A DNA stretch of 64,000 nt from Membranipora membranacea (GCA_914767715.1 OU612070.1:6651501-6715500); one strand, 5' to 3'; shown: positions 23,839-35,447, counted from the stretch's first letter. Translations and numbers: made by a program. Notes: a model not told the origin generated them from the sequence alone.

Positions 23839-24301
23839 GATTATAGACGAGCTACCTTGCAGTCGACACGCATTCTTACTTACTTTGCGGTATTCTTGGT
23901 ATTCTAATGGCTCATGCAACCCACGGTTACCCGTAATCGGGAGTTGCTTGCTCGGGTATCAAGAGCAGGCGACTCCTTATGCGGTAAAGGCAAAATATAT
24001 ATTGAAACATACATGGTAGAGTCTGCTGTTGACCCCGGTATTACTTTTTTCCATCTAGGTTTCCGGATGAAGGCACGTTGTTACCGAGAGAGCAATTATC
24101 AGATGGTCATATTCACGAAACTACTGAAAATAGATGGCCGAAAAAGTAAGCGAATACTCATCGAGTGCCTGTGTCTAAAACATGTCTGGACATGTCTGTA
24201 GTGCCCTGATCGTCATAAAATCCCGGTTTCTTGTAGGATACATGCTCTAGCTCACTAGGACAGCATATTTATGTCATTGGCAATCGCCACGCTCACTATT
24301 A

Positions 24302-24770
24302 GGTAATACACCTGTAATTAGGTGAAGGTCAACTTGTAGCACCCATCCTCCAAAATAAAATGACTAGTATGCTGATGACAAATCAGGACCCAGGCAAGTT
24401 GATAGTACTGCAGTCAGTAATATTGAGGCATGAAAATGTTGCCTGTTGTATTTGCAATTGAAATTTTGGTGATTTGAGGTTTTAAATAATTTTAGCAAAA
24501 TCAATTTGGGGCGCTTTATGCAGACAAGTCAGTTGAGGCAAAATTAGCTGGAAAACCTGTAAAAATGCACTTGCTCCGTTTGATTGAGCACCGAAAAAAT
24601 CTGACAACGAATTTCCTTTCAATATTCTCAAGTATGTCAGAGCAGAAGCAGACCATCGTTTTGAGTGGTCTGGTTAAAGAATTGAAAGAAGCTGAAGCAG
24701 GCTTTTGGAGGTGAGAAGTCAACATAATTTGCATGTAAAGCAATTGGGAAATAAATAGAGGTGTTGGACC
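24302..24770 (-). repeat. Right LTR-like direct repeat R' (469 bp)
   Basis: About 99% identical to 20435-20903 and in the same orientation. It is 5' of the transposase start, so it occupies the position a promoter-bearing LTR would have. Its outer edge GGTGTTGGACC is followed by GAA of the minisatellite. Confidence 0.9.
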
Positions 24771-24859
24771 GAAAAGAGGTCAATGCCTTGTATGGCTTCA
24801 AAAGAAGATCTCGTAAAGAGGTCAAGGCCTTGTATGGCTTCAAAAGAAGATCTCGCAAA
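24771..24859. repeat. Minisatellite block between the transposase element and unit 3
   Basis: About one and a half units (AAAAGAGGTCAATGCCTTG, then TATGGCTTCAAAAGAAGATCTCG). It starts with GAA (right duplication of the transposase element) and ends CTCGCAAA, whose AAA is the left duplication of unit 3. Confidence 0.9.
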
Positions 24860-27150
24860 GGTCCAACACCTCTATTTATTTCCCCATTGCTTTACATGCA
24901 AACTATGTTGACTTGTCACCTCAATAGGCCTGCTTCAGGTTCTTTCAATTCTTTAACCATAGCACTCAAAATGATGGTATACTTCTGCTCTTCCATATTG
25001 GTGACTATGGGTTGAAAATTCGTTGTCAGAATTTTTCAGTGGCCCCATATGTAAGACCATTGCATTTATCACACATTTCCGGTCTAATTTCTATGAGCCA
25101 ATCCGTATGCATTGATCTTCAAAAAATGAAATTGCAAAAAAGATTTTCAAACTTTAATTCAATAAATTTCCATTGCAAATACACCTGAAAATATTAACAG
25201 AGTTCAATATCACTGATAGCAGTGCTTTTGAATTGGCTACAGCCTCATTTGTCATCATCATACTAATCATTTTATTTTGGAGGATGGGTGCAACAAGTTG
25301 ACCTTCACCCAATTACAGGTGTATTACCTAATAGTGACCGGACTGACGGCAACGGGTCTTCAAAGTTGGTCACATACGACCTCTGTTGGTACGCTTGCAT
25401 GGTGCGAAGTTCGGAGGCGATCCATCCATAGCGTGACTGGCCACGGCCATTTGACCATAAGACCGTTGCCCTCAAAACTCACCTTGTCAGGCTTTGCTCC
25501 CTTATTGGTCTCTAAAATGGTATCTTGCTTAGGTTGCAGCTTACAGATATACAATGTTCATGACCATCATCGGCAAAGTCTGCAGCGACGGCTCAGGTTG
25601 TCTACAGACATAAGACAGAAGAGATGTTAAGCTAAAGTGTGACGTATACATGTCATTTGGAAGTAACTTTTCCTTGTCAAGCGGGGAGATAACTTCAAAT
25701 AATGACCCAATGACTGAAGATATAGTTGTTTATTGAGTAATGGGGTGGGGTTTTGACCTTCAGAAATGCATTCAAGGAGACACTCATTAATTCAACACAC
25801 TTAAATCTAGTTAGAGTCTTATAAAGAAGAAGAAGAGAGAACAAGTCCGGACTTGCCCGACAGTTGCAAATTCATGTGCTGTAAGCACCAGACGAAGTGT
25901 TTTATGAGGTTAAGATATAGTATAGTCATATTGATTGAGGATTGGGGTGTAATATTGGGGTTCGGGGTTGGCAGCCTGAGGTATGTGAGCCAAATTTGGG
26001 GTTTTGGGGTCAGCTTTTGGGGTTTAGGGGTCAGGTTCGGGGTCAATATTTGGGGTTTGCAGTTCGCAGTTTGGGGTTTGCAGCCTACACTCTGGGGTTC
26101 ACGGCCTACTTTCTGGGGTTTGGGGGTCATAAACGAGGGTTTGGTGTTTAGATGTCAGTTTTTGGGGTTTGGGGGTCAGTTTTTGGGGTTTGGGGGTCCT
26201 TTTTTGGGGTTTGAGGGTCAATATTTGGGGTTTGCAGTTCACACTTTGGGGTTTGCAGCTCACAGTTTGGGGTTTGCAGCATGAATGAAGTTTGGGGTTT
26301 GCAGCTCGCATTTTGGGGTTTGAAGCTTGAAGTTTTGGGTTAAAAGCTGGCAGTTTTGAATTTTTGGGCTCAAAAGCGGATTCAGGGGTCAACAGTTGGG
26401 GTTCAACACGACGACATGTTGCTCAACTAACCCAGCACTCTTTTCCATCACATATCTTCTTAGTACCAATATGATTATGTTAACCTAGTTCATACAGGAC
26501 AAGCCACCAGCCCACCCCCCCCCCCCTCATGCCCAACCCTACCGGTGCCGACCAATGTCACCAACCCTTAAATGTTCCATAACCTACCCAGCCAGGTCAC
26601 TGAATAATGTTTTTCCTTTGAAGTTGCTATATTTACTGCAGTCAGCTGATGGTGCAAGTTTGTCTGCTAGTTCTACTATTAGGTCCAACACCTCTATTTA
26701 TTTCCCCATTGCTTTACATGCAAACTATGTTGACTTGTCACCTCAATAGGCCTGCTTCAGGTTCTTTCAATTCTTTAACCATAGCACTCAAAATGATGGT
26801 ATACTTCTGCTCTTCCATATTGGTGACTATGGGTTGAAAATTCGTTGTCAGAATTTTTCAGTGGCCCCATATGTAAGACCATTGCATTTATCACACATTT
26901 CCGGTCTAATTTCTATGAGCCAATCCGTATGCATTGATCTTCAAAAAATGAAATTGCAAAAAAGATTTTCAAACTTTAATTCAATAAATTTCCATTGCAA
27001 ATACACCTGAAAATATTAACAGAGTTCAATATCACTGATAGCAGTGCTTTTGAATTGGCTACAGCCTCATTTGTCATCATCATACTAATCATTTTATTTT
27101 GGAGGATGGGTGCAACAAGTTGACCTTCACCCAATTACAGGTGTATTACC
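24860..27150 (+). mobile_element. R-S-R unit 3: complete 2,291 bp non-autonomous element
   Basis: Direct repeats R are 24860-25328 and 26682-27150 (469 bp each); the core S is 25329-26681 (TAATAGTGACC ... TTCTACTATTA). AAA is on both sides (24857-24859, 27151-27153), and the joined flanks recreate a minisatellite unit (CTCGCAAAGAGATC). The core contains a G-rich minisatellite and no gene. This is the cleanest example of the repeat-core-repeat plan and supplies the empty site for the insertion nested in unit 1. Confidence 0.88.
25940..26400 (+). repeat. G-rich minisatellite in unit 3
   Basis: TTTGGGG-based irregular tandem array, nearly identical to the inverted copy in unit 2. Many GGGG/GGGGG runs occur within 10-20 bp of each other. 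Confidence 0.9.
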
Positions 27151-27270
27151 AAAGAGATCAATGCCTTGTATGGCTTCAAAAGAAGATCTCGTAAAGGGGT
27201 CAAGGCCTTGTATGGCTTCAAAAGAAGATCTCGCAAAGAGATCAATGCCTTGTGTGGCTTCAATGCCTTG
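27151..27270. repeat. Minisatellite, right block
   Basis: Two and a half units (AAAGAGATCAATGCCTTG, GGCTTCAAAAGAAGATCTCG) continuing directly from the unit 3 terminal repeat and fading at ...TTCAATGCCTTG. It marks the right edge of the transposon cluster. Confidence 0.9.
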
Positions 27271-28082
27271 ATGGTGAAAATGGTTAAACCATCATTGTAG
27301 GGAATTGTTTATACCTTATCCTGATTATGAAATGGTAATATAATTCTAATTGTGGAGAATTGTTAATACCTAATCAAAATGTACATTGATAAATTGGTAA
27401 ATTGTGTAATCTCAAAATAGAGATTGTAAATATTGCTGTTATTTGCAAAAAGGTTATTGATACCTATTTACTGTTCATACCTGTACTATCTCAAAAAGAG
27501 ATTTTGTATACCTATGTTATTTTGGTTGAGGCGTAATCTAGCATGGAATGATAACGCCTCATTGTGAAACCAAATGTTTTCTCAAGAAAGCTATTTTATA
27601 GCAAAACGGAATGTAATGACTTTGAGTCAGTCATTGGTGTGCTTTGGTGATACTTCCAATATACAAATGTTAAATATAAACCTCACAAACAGGATTGATT
27701 GATGAATTAAAAAATTGGTATGGTCTAAGAAGAAAATATCCAACTTACTGTTCAGCAAGAAACCCAAATGTCACAATTTTTCAAAAGGGTTCATAAAAAC
27801 TGGTGAAAGGAGATTGGAGATTGTACCATCTGAGCATCGTTTTCTACCATGATAGTGCAAATAACATGATACGATACCTGGGGATATGGGGAAGTATTGT
27901 CGCTGTCCAACCACCTTATGCAATGATATCAATATCATGCTTATAATATTGAATTCTGCAGACTGAATTAACTCGATTTTTTCAATTTTTTCAATGGTTG
28001 TGCGTGACATCGTGCTGACAAGCTGCTTGTGAAAAATTCTCTCTCTTATGATTAAAAATTGTAAATAATTACTGGATATCAT

Positions 28083-29558
28083 ATGGAAGACAGTGCTTTA
28101 AGTTCTAAAAAGCGGAAGCGAGATGACCAAGATGACGATCAGCAAGAAAACAAAAAAGAAATGCCGTATTATTTAAACAGACTCAGAGCACTTCAAAAAA
28201 AGCCGGATTCAACAACTCAAGACAACAGCATCGAAATCAAAGGTACTCTTGACGACATTCAAATCGTACTGGTGTGCAATTCTGCAACATACGAGGTTGT
28301 CAAAGCTAACTTCCAGTCCTCGTTAAAAGATCAAGGACTTTACACCTCTTTACAGACCAACCGGGATCAAACAAAAACAACTGTAGTCGCTGTAGTGGTC
28401 ACAGTTAAAACCAAGAAGAAAGGAAAAAAATCTTTATACACTGCGAACTTTTATAATACAACATCTACCATACTTGTCAATGGTATTAAGGACAAAGGTA
28501 TTTTTTTTTACCACTACACTAAACTTATCAACGACATTCCTGAACATACTATAAATGCATTGAATGCCACCATTCAACAGAAATGTAAAGAATTCATTAC
28601 ACCCGAGCTAAGCATGAATGCGGCAGACGTTCAACTACCAAGTCTGGAAAACGGCTACACGTCCAATCAAAGCTCCAGCACATCAGTTGCCATAGAAAGC
28701 ACCAGCTCTCACAATCATCAAAGAACATCAGGCAACACATGTGAATCATGCAGCAATATCCAAAGCCTCATCAGCGTCATGATGAGCAAAATCTCGGAGC
28801 TAGAAAATAAAGTTAAACAACAAAGCACTTTAATACAGAAACTTGTTGACCAACAACCAATAACCGATCAAATACAACATCAATTCGACCAACTTGAAAT
28901 CAGCATCAATAAACATCTGACAAGTAAATTGGAATGCAATTCAAATTCCTCACCACATGAAAAAGTTTCTCCCAACAATCAAACAGCATCAGCACAACAC
29001 TGGGCTAACTATAATCATCAGCAACTTAATCTGCCATCAACTTCCTCAATGAACAGCAACAATAGAACCAGCATGAGAACACAACCCCCAAAAGAACAAA
29101 AAATAGACAACTTTAACCAAGATACCATCAGATGCACCCTCAACAAAACCTTTGGGCCAATCATAATAGAAAAGATTACCAGATATAACTTCAATACAAA
29201 CAAACCCAAAATTATGATACAGTTCAACCACCAAGAAACGAGAAACAACATCCTACGCAAATGGAACACTGATCTATTTGGTGGATCAAGTATATGCCAA
29301 ACAATCGACCCGAGGTCCCTGACAGAAAATATGGGTATGTTGAAAGGTGTCCCACTAGATGCTGAGGACAGCACTGTAATAAATGATTTAAAAGCGCTCT
29401 ACCCTCATGCTACATCCGAAAGAATGATTAAGGAGGGCAAACCAATGAGAATGTTCAAAATTAAGTTTCATTCTCATGATGATTTTCGTTTTTCTATTAA
29501 AAATGGCATTTGTCTCCAATCACAAAGTGTTAAATGTCAATTTGAGCAAATGATATAA
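28083..29558 (+). CDS. LINE ORF1 protein (491 residues)
   Basis: The N-terminus is very basic (KKRKRD). A Ser/Asn/Gln-rich middle includes a CESC motif and a predicted coiled coil around MSKISELENKVKQQSTLIQK (about residues 235-260). The C-terminal ~150 residues have the feel of an RRM-like and C-terminal RNA-binding region (KPKIMIQFNHQETRNNIL, SHDDFRFSIKNG). Coiled coil plus RNA-binding folds is the usual layout of LINE ORF1 nucleic-acid chaperones. The frame is intact, in contrast to ORF2. Confidence 0.75.
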   Translation: MEDSALSSKKRKRDDQDDDQQENKKEMPYYLNRLRALQKKPDSTTQDNSIEIKGTLDDIQIVLVCNSATYEVVKANFQSSLKDQGLYTSLQTNRDQTKTTVVAVVVTVKTKKKGKKSLYTANFYNTTSTILVNGIKDKGIFFYHYTKLINDIPEHTINALNATIQQKCKEFITPELSMNAADVQLPSLENGYTSNQSSSTSVAIESTSSHNHQRTSGNTCESCSNIQSLISVMMSKISELENKVKQQSTLIQKLVDQQPITDQIQHQFDQLEISINKHLTSKLECNSNSSPHEKVSPNNQTASAQHWANYNHQQLNLPSTSSMNSNNRTSMRTQPPKEQKIDNFNQDTIRCTLNKTFGPIIIEKITRYNFNTNKPKIMIQFNHQETRNNILRKWNTDLFGGSSICQTIDPRSLTENMGMLKGVPLDAEDSTVINDLKALYPHATSERMIKEGKPMRMFKIKFHSHDDFRFSIKNGICLQSQSVKCQFEQMI

Positions 29559-32337
29559 TGAATTCTGAATTTGCATTTTTGAATGTCCGTGGAATTACCG
29601 GCAAAATAGAGGAGATAAAATCAATTTTGCATCAACGTAAATTCGTAATTCTAGGATTAGCAGAAACATTTTTGAATGAGCATGATCGTGTTGGTATTTA
29701 TGCGGTGCCAGGTTATCAGGTGATTAGGAGAGATCGGTGATATGGTTACGGTGGTAGTCTTATTGCCTATATACATGAATCCGTGCAATTCGAACATCTT
29801 GCAGATTTTGACAATAGCATGCCTGAGTCTATAACTATCAAAGTAAAGCCAAGTACAAATAAAAGTTGTTTAGTCTCGTTTATATACAGGCCTCCCAACT
29901 CCATGTCCGCATGGTATGATCTTGCTTACGAATACTTTGAAAAAGCTTTTTCACTGTATAATGAAATGATTATACTTGGAGATTTTAACATCAACATCCT
30001 TGAACAAAGAAGCAACAGAAAGTGGTTGAATATTGTTAAATCTTTTTCCTTCCGTCAATTGATCTCGGAGCCAACAAGAGTTACAGAAACATCCAGCACC
30101 CTGATCGATCACATATACACAAATCTGCCCTCAGACATGTCAGAGAGTGGAATTATAAAATATTGAATGAGTGATCATTACTTAGTTTTCATTAAAAATT
30201 TATTTTCCACATTAAAGGTAAAAGCAAAAAGAACACCATTTGAATTCAATGACTATTCCAAATTTACAAACCAGAATATACATGACCTTTTTTCAGGTCG
30301 TCACTTTAATGATGTATTGTGTGAGAATACTGTAGACCGTATGTATGCAAGATTTAATGACACCTATAGTTCATTAATCAAAACACTTGTCATCACCAAG
30401 AAAAGATTTGTAAAAACTGCTCAACTGCCCAAATGGTTAGATGATGAGGTAAAATCACACATGCATTTGCGTGATAGATTGAAGAGAGAGAGGGCAAATG
30501 GGAAGAATACAAAATTCAACGCAATTATGTTACAAATTTGATGAAGAAGAAGAAAAAAAATCGGTTATTTCAGATATAATTAAAAATAACAAAAATAACA
30601 CCAAACCCGTTTGGGAAGCTTTAGGAATCAATCAAACTAAAATTTCACCGATGATCAATATCGGTGGTTTATCCCCTGATGAATTGAACAGACACTTTAC
30701 ATCGATTGCAAAATCCATAACCAAAGACATCCCTGATTCCCATGAATATAACATGATTAGACCAGTGACAACCCAAACGTTTTCTCAATTGACTCGCTTT
30801 ACTCCAGAAATTTGTTTCAAATATCTAAAAAACATTTCTGACAATAAAGCAACTGGTCATGATGGAATATCTGTTAAGGTTTTGAAGAAAACATGGCCTT
30901 ACATATGCGACATTGTAACTGACATGTTCAATAGAGCATTAATAGAGGGTGTATTTTTTTCACAGCGGAAAACTGCAAGAGTAATTCCTATTCATAAGGG
31001 TGGAGATATCAAAGATCCATCTAATTATCGCCCTAAATCAATACTTCCTGTGCTATCTAAGATTTTTGAGAAACATGTGAATTCCCAAATTCAAAAATAT
31101 CTCACCACAAATGAACTTCTTCACAAATTACAATGCGGATTTAGAGAAGGTTATTCCTGTGTTGATTCCCTACACAAACTCATTTCTGACTGTCTGTCAG
31201 CAAGATCAGATGGTCACTTTGTTGCTATGATGTATTTGGATTTCAAAAAAGCTTTTGACTGCGTCGACCATAAAATTCTTCTGAAAAAATTGACAATGTA
31301 CGGTATAATGGGCAAACTGCACTCTCTCATAAAATCTTTCCTAACAGATAGGACACAATTTGTAGCTATACAACAAGGTGCAAAAAGTTCAATAATTCTT
31401 CCAATAGACATTGGTGACCCCCAAGGCTCAATTCTGGCACCAAGTTTATTCCTCATATACGTCAATGATCTTTTATCCTACAAATTACATTCCAAGGCAT
31501 TTGCCTACGCTGATGATACAGTTTTCGTATCAAAATCTGACAACTTTGATACACTTAATGATTTATGTGATACTGATCTAAACTTGATAGAAAGTTGGTG
31601 TAGGAATAATAGGATGTCGTTAAACATAAAAAAATCTCACTATATGCTTGTACAACCCTCTCATAGAGCCACATCTCTAGATTTAGATCTAAAAATTAAC
31701 CATAAAAGACTAAACTGAAATGCCAATACCAAACTCCTTGGTTTTACTTTGAATGACTCATTGAGATGGGACGATCATGTAGACCAGATTTGCACCAAAA
31801 TAAACAAAGGTTTGGCATTATTTCAGAAATGCAGGGCATTCCTAGATAGTAAATCATCTCGTAACTTTTATTTCCAGTATGTCTTTTGTCATATGATATA
31901 TGGCATCCGCAACCTATCACCACAATATATTCTTGAAAGAATATACTTGCTCCAAAAGAGGGCTTTCCGCCTAATAGCAAATGTCAACCACATACCATAT
32001 CATCTAATACATACAAGAGATTTACATACATCTCTTGGTCTGATTCCTTTTCCTCTCCTTGCTGGTCATTTCACCTGTATTTTTGGTTTTCAAATTTTGC
32101 ATTTGATTGCACCTGACTTTCTTTTGGAAGGCTTTATTCCAACTAGCTCTAAAACCTTTTTTTAGAGACAAATACCTATTACATTATCACACTGATCAAT
32201 TAATTATTATTAAAAAAATCACTACAACTTTTAACTCTTTACCAATTCAGATACGCTCAGCAACCAAACTTACTCATTTTAAACAACAACTATCAAAGCA
32301 CTTTATATATATCCTATTAATTCTTGTTACTTGAGTA
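29558..32337 (+). pseudogene. LINE ORF2: APE-type endonuclease and reverse transcriptase, broken
   Basis: The endonuclease part has LAETFLN, FIYRPPNS, ILGDFNINIL and SDHYLV. The reverse transcriptase has YLDFKKAFDCVDH, GDPQGSILAPSLFLIYVND and FAYADDTVF. A C-terminal region follows (LLGFTLNDSLRWDDH, LQKRAFRLI). Lesions: in-frame TGA codons at 29738, 30164 and 31716; two compensating frameshifts between about 30,490 and 30,560 (the second in an A run); and a frameshift near 32,110-32,165. Read through these, the order and spacing of domains is complete, so the copy decayed after a full-length or near full-length insertion. Confidence 0.9.
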
Positions 32338-32440
32338 TTTTTTCTTTTTCTCTCCGCTTAAGTTTTTTCTTTTTTGTTCTGTTACTGCATGAAAAACATT
32401 CCTAAAGATGATGTAGAATGACAATAAAAGTATATATTAC

Positions 32441-33309
32441 AAGCAATAGTGTGAATATTTAGAGATATGCAGTAATACTGCTGCTTATCTTTACAACTGT
32501 GTACACCCTCATTTTTGTAATCAGCTAGTTTTTTATATTCTAGAGAGACCTGTTTTTTCCACCATCAAATTTGTCTCCACTATCGTTTTTTGAGCAGTCT
32601 TATTACTTTACTGCTTCCTTATTAAATGATAATGTATTATGATATGGGGGATATACGGTTGATATCAAAACAATTTGTATTCAAAGCATGCATATATAGT
32701 CATGTGCTCTGCTGACTGTATTAAACTTTTCAGATTTGAGTTATCATTTTCATTTTTGTAAGGTTTGATGCGGTCGTGCTGCCGCTGACAATGACCGCTA
32801 CAACTGTGTACACTCTCATTTTTGTTTCAGTGCTTTTGTTTTTTTCCTGCCATCTAAGTTTTCCGTGTCATCATGTTTTAGAGCACTTATTGCTAGGCTG
32901 CTTCTGGCCTATTACTCATCAACATAAAACTTGTTTCCATCATAGTTTCTTCTTCAACAATGTTTGTGGAAAGGAGCCAATGAGGAAATTTTGTCTGATT
33001 TTATTTCTGTAACCACATTGACAAATTTATTAAATGTGATTGTTTTCCATTAAATGATGTGACTGTACTGTAAGAGACAAAAAAACACTAACCCTCATAG
33101 CTCCCATCCTGCACACTTCTTGCATTCGTAAGTTTATACACCAAATATTATTACTAGAATTATCGCTTTGGTTATTTTAACACATTGTAAACTTTAGTTC
33201 TATATTGTGTAATGGTGAAACTGTGTAATTGTTTGTGGCAGTGGTCTAACCGATTTTTTTTCTTTGTGGGTATAAAGTTCTCAATGAACTTTAGATTAGT
33301 GTCTTGGTC
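32441..33309. other. No gene seen; possible LINE 3' remnants
   Basis: AT-rich. Two similar phrases (ACAACTGTGTACACCCTCATTTTTGT at about 32,493 and again near 32,799) suggest an old local duplication or repeat tail. No frame resembles a known protein. Confidence 0.5.
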
Positions 33310-33879
33310 GTAAAGAGCATATTAGGCACAACGGGGAAGCGAATTGGAGAGAAATAATATCTGTTATTTGTCACGTTTATTTCTCTGTCTATGATCCCGT
33401 GAAACCTGTGAATGTTAAAAAATTACCATTCACAAGTACATAAAGAAAATAGATATACAACTTTAAAATTAAAAGATTTAACTGCCAGTACAGTATTCTA
33501 AAATTAGTATGAATCATTATTCAACTGAGTAGTCATGTAAATCTCTCTCATGTGTAATTCTGTTTGATAATAATTAATAATAGGAAAATGAGGAAAAAAT
33601 TACATTAGAATAATCAGTAAAAACATACCTTGACAGTCTCTTGACCAAGCTCTTATTTATCTTTACTTATTCTTTACTTGTTTCTAAGTATATCGCTGTA
33701 TAACTTAGTCTTTGCGAGTGGTTTGCATTGAGTAATAAAGTTTAGCAACAACATTGCCCGCTTTTTCAACACAAGCTGAAGCTTTCAAAATCTGCCCACG
33801 ACAAAAGTCACCCCGATGAAATCACAACAAGACCCAAGCTGGCGCACCCATGTCTGATTCGGAATAAAACATCCCTTTG
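33310..33879. repeat. Segment B, first copy (570 bp)
   Basis: Nearly identical (a handful of differences, such as CCCC/CCC near 33,812) to 35667-36236. It begins GTAAAGAGC and ends CATCCCTTTG. The flanks differ between the two copies. Confidence 0.95.
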
Positions 33880-35107
33880 TAACGCAATATTGCGGGTTGC
33901 CACCAAGGCAGTGCTGAGGAAGACATCAAGAGGCTTTTGGCTAAGCTGTATAAACAGAAATTGATTGCACACACTTGAATCATCTTCGCTAATACAAACA
34001 AAACATTCTGGATACAATGTTATCAACTTGCTGTCAACCAATTTTAATTTGTATATCTAAACACATTAATTTGCTTTGAAGGAAACCAAGCACAATAACA
34101 GATTTTTCTTACAAAATGTTCACATCGCTATAAATCTAGGAATAACACTACTGCTAGGTGATGCTTACCTAATCAAATTTAGCTTGCAGAAAACAAATTA
34201 TTACAGTGGGTACGAAAAGCGTTTTGATAATCTTTTGCAATTTCTAGACCAAATTATGCAGAAATATGGATCTTTTATAGTATGATTGATGTCTCATCAA
34301 AAGAGACTTGACACTGTTTTTAAACAGAATCCAGTGGGAACTGTGCTCTAAAGATTCCCCTCTATATTCTTTTGTAGGAACTGAGAACACTCACTCAGAA
34401 CACCATGTAATGGTTAGCACTCTTGAATTTAAAGTCCTTCGAATCTGCCAAGCATTCATCAACCTTAAATTTAGTTGAGTCCGGCCAAGTGGTTGCCGGT
34501 ACGCTGAAAGTAAAACAGCAGTCTAAAATGTTATATAAAACATAATTATGGGTAATAACGGTAAATATGAAAATTGGATTACATTCAAAAGTAGTGCAAC
34601 TAATAATAAAAACTAAACACTTGCCAGGACTATTCAATATGTGGGGATAACATCAGGTTATACAAATGGCAGTCTCACCAATACCCGTCAATATAACCAA
34701 GGACTTTTTTGGGCGGTATGGAATGCTTATAAGCCTGTCTAGGAAGTCGGGCGGGGGGGGGGGCAAAAGTCTGGGGGGGGGGCTCAGACTAATTAACTCT
34801 ATGCTTGTAGATGAGCGCTTTCAGATTCTTTGGGACTTTCTCGTCCCATAATACTCCTGTTAAGAGACTCTCTCTCCTTATCCAAGGTTCTGCCAATGTG
34901 CACTTCTACCTCTGCCATTCATCTTCCTTCAAGGTGAATTGTAGTTCTCAGGTTTTTGAATGTGGTTTTTTGAGTCAAAATGACATGAGCAGAGCCATCA
35001 TACTTCTTTAATCTGATGTTGTGCCTGCTTTCTTTTGGGGGTAGATACTCAGTTTTAGACCTCCTGACCTTTACGCCCACATCCTCTTTGTTTTCTTCTC
35101 CAGTCCT
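33880..35107. other. No gene seen
   Basis: Short frames only. The stretch 34,740-34,790 has long G runs (GGGCGGGGGGGGGGG and CTGGGGGGGGGGCTC). Nothing is recognisable as an exon or RNA gene. Confidence 0.5.
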
Positions 35108-35447
35108 CTAATCTCTCTTCCATATCATCAAATCACATGCAACCAGATCATCTGCAAACATCACACTCCACAGAACGTCTTCCCCATTGTCATCCGAGAT
35201 AACATCCATTATAACTATAAAAATTAATGGGGTTAGGGCTGAGCCTCGGTATATTGCAACTTTCTCTCTCATTTGTTCTGTCTTCCAGCATTTGTCGCAC
35301 ATGGCGCCTCATTAGACAATGGCATATCAACTCTTTTGGAATGGTATCATACGCCTTTTCTAGGTTAACGAAAACCATATGAAGCTCGTTGTTGAATTCG
35401 CTATACTTTCCTGTAGCATGCGTAGACATGGGCTTTGTGGTTGGCAT
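35108..35447 (-). pseudogene. Reverse-transcriptase relic of a second non-LTR element
   Basis: Two overlapping minus-strand frames together give VFVNLEKAYDTIPKELI, then GSALTPLIFIVIMDV and MFADDLVA. These are RT motifs equivalent to 'LEKAYD.VP', 'QGS.LSP.LF' and 'FADD'. A frameshift separates the first from the rest and no endonuclease is nearby. It differs from the LINE at 27-32 kb and looks much older. Confidence 0.8.

Larger units (their letters stand above)
20435..24770 (-). mobile_element. R'-T-R' element: DDE transposase plus His-Me nuclease between 469 bp direct repeats
   Basis: The element is 4,336 bp. Terminal repeats R' are 20435-20903 and 24302-24770, same orientation, same length, with only about four differences. 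The whole element starts GGTAATACACCTGT and ends ...AGAGGTGTTGGACC, so its outermost bases also form an imperfect inverted repeat (GGTnnnACACCTnT). GAA lies on both sides (20432-20434 and 24771-24773), and joining the flanks restores the minisatellite unit CTCGAAAAGAGG. The core T (20904-24301) begins TAATAGTGGC and ends GCTCACTATTA. It encodes a transposase on the minus strand and a nuclease on the plus strand. Repeat similarity suggests a recent insertion. Classical MULEs make 8-11 bp duplications and have no direct terminal repeats, so the element is atypical. Confidence 0.85.
27272..32440 (+). mobile_element. Non-LTR retrotransposon (LINE) with two ORFs, ORF2 inactivated
   Basis: ORF1 at 28083 and an endonuclease/reverse-transcriptase ORF2 from 29558 overlap by one base (TAATG), an arrangement that suits termination-reinitiation. 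An AATAAA at about 32424 follows the coding part. The exact ends are uncertain: 27,272-28,082 may be 5' UTR and the 3' edge lies somewhere after 32,430. Sequence style (YRPKSILPVLSKIFE, FAYADD) fits the Jockey/CR1/L2 group, but I cannot name the clade. Confidence 0.8.

Noticed and set aside
20435-24770. Calling the element a standard MULE or an LTR retrotransposon
   Set aside because: The 3 bp duplication and direct terminal repeats do not fit a MULE; the absence of gag, reverse transcriptase and integrase excludes an LTR retrotransposon.
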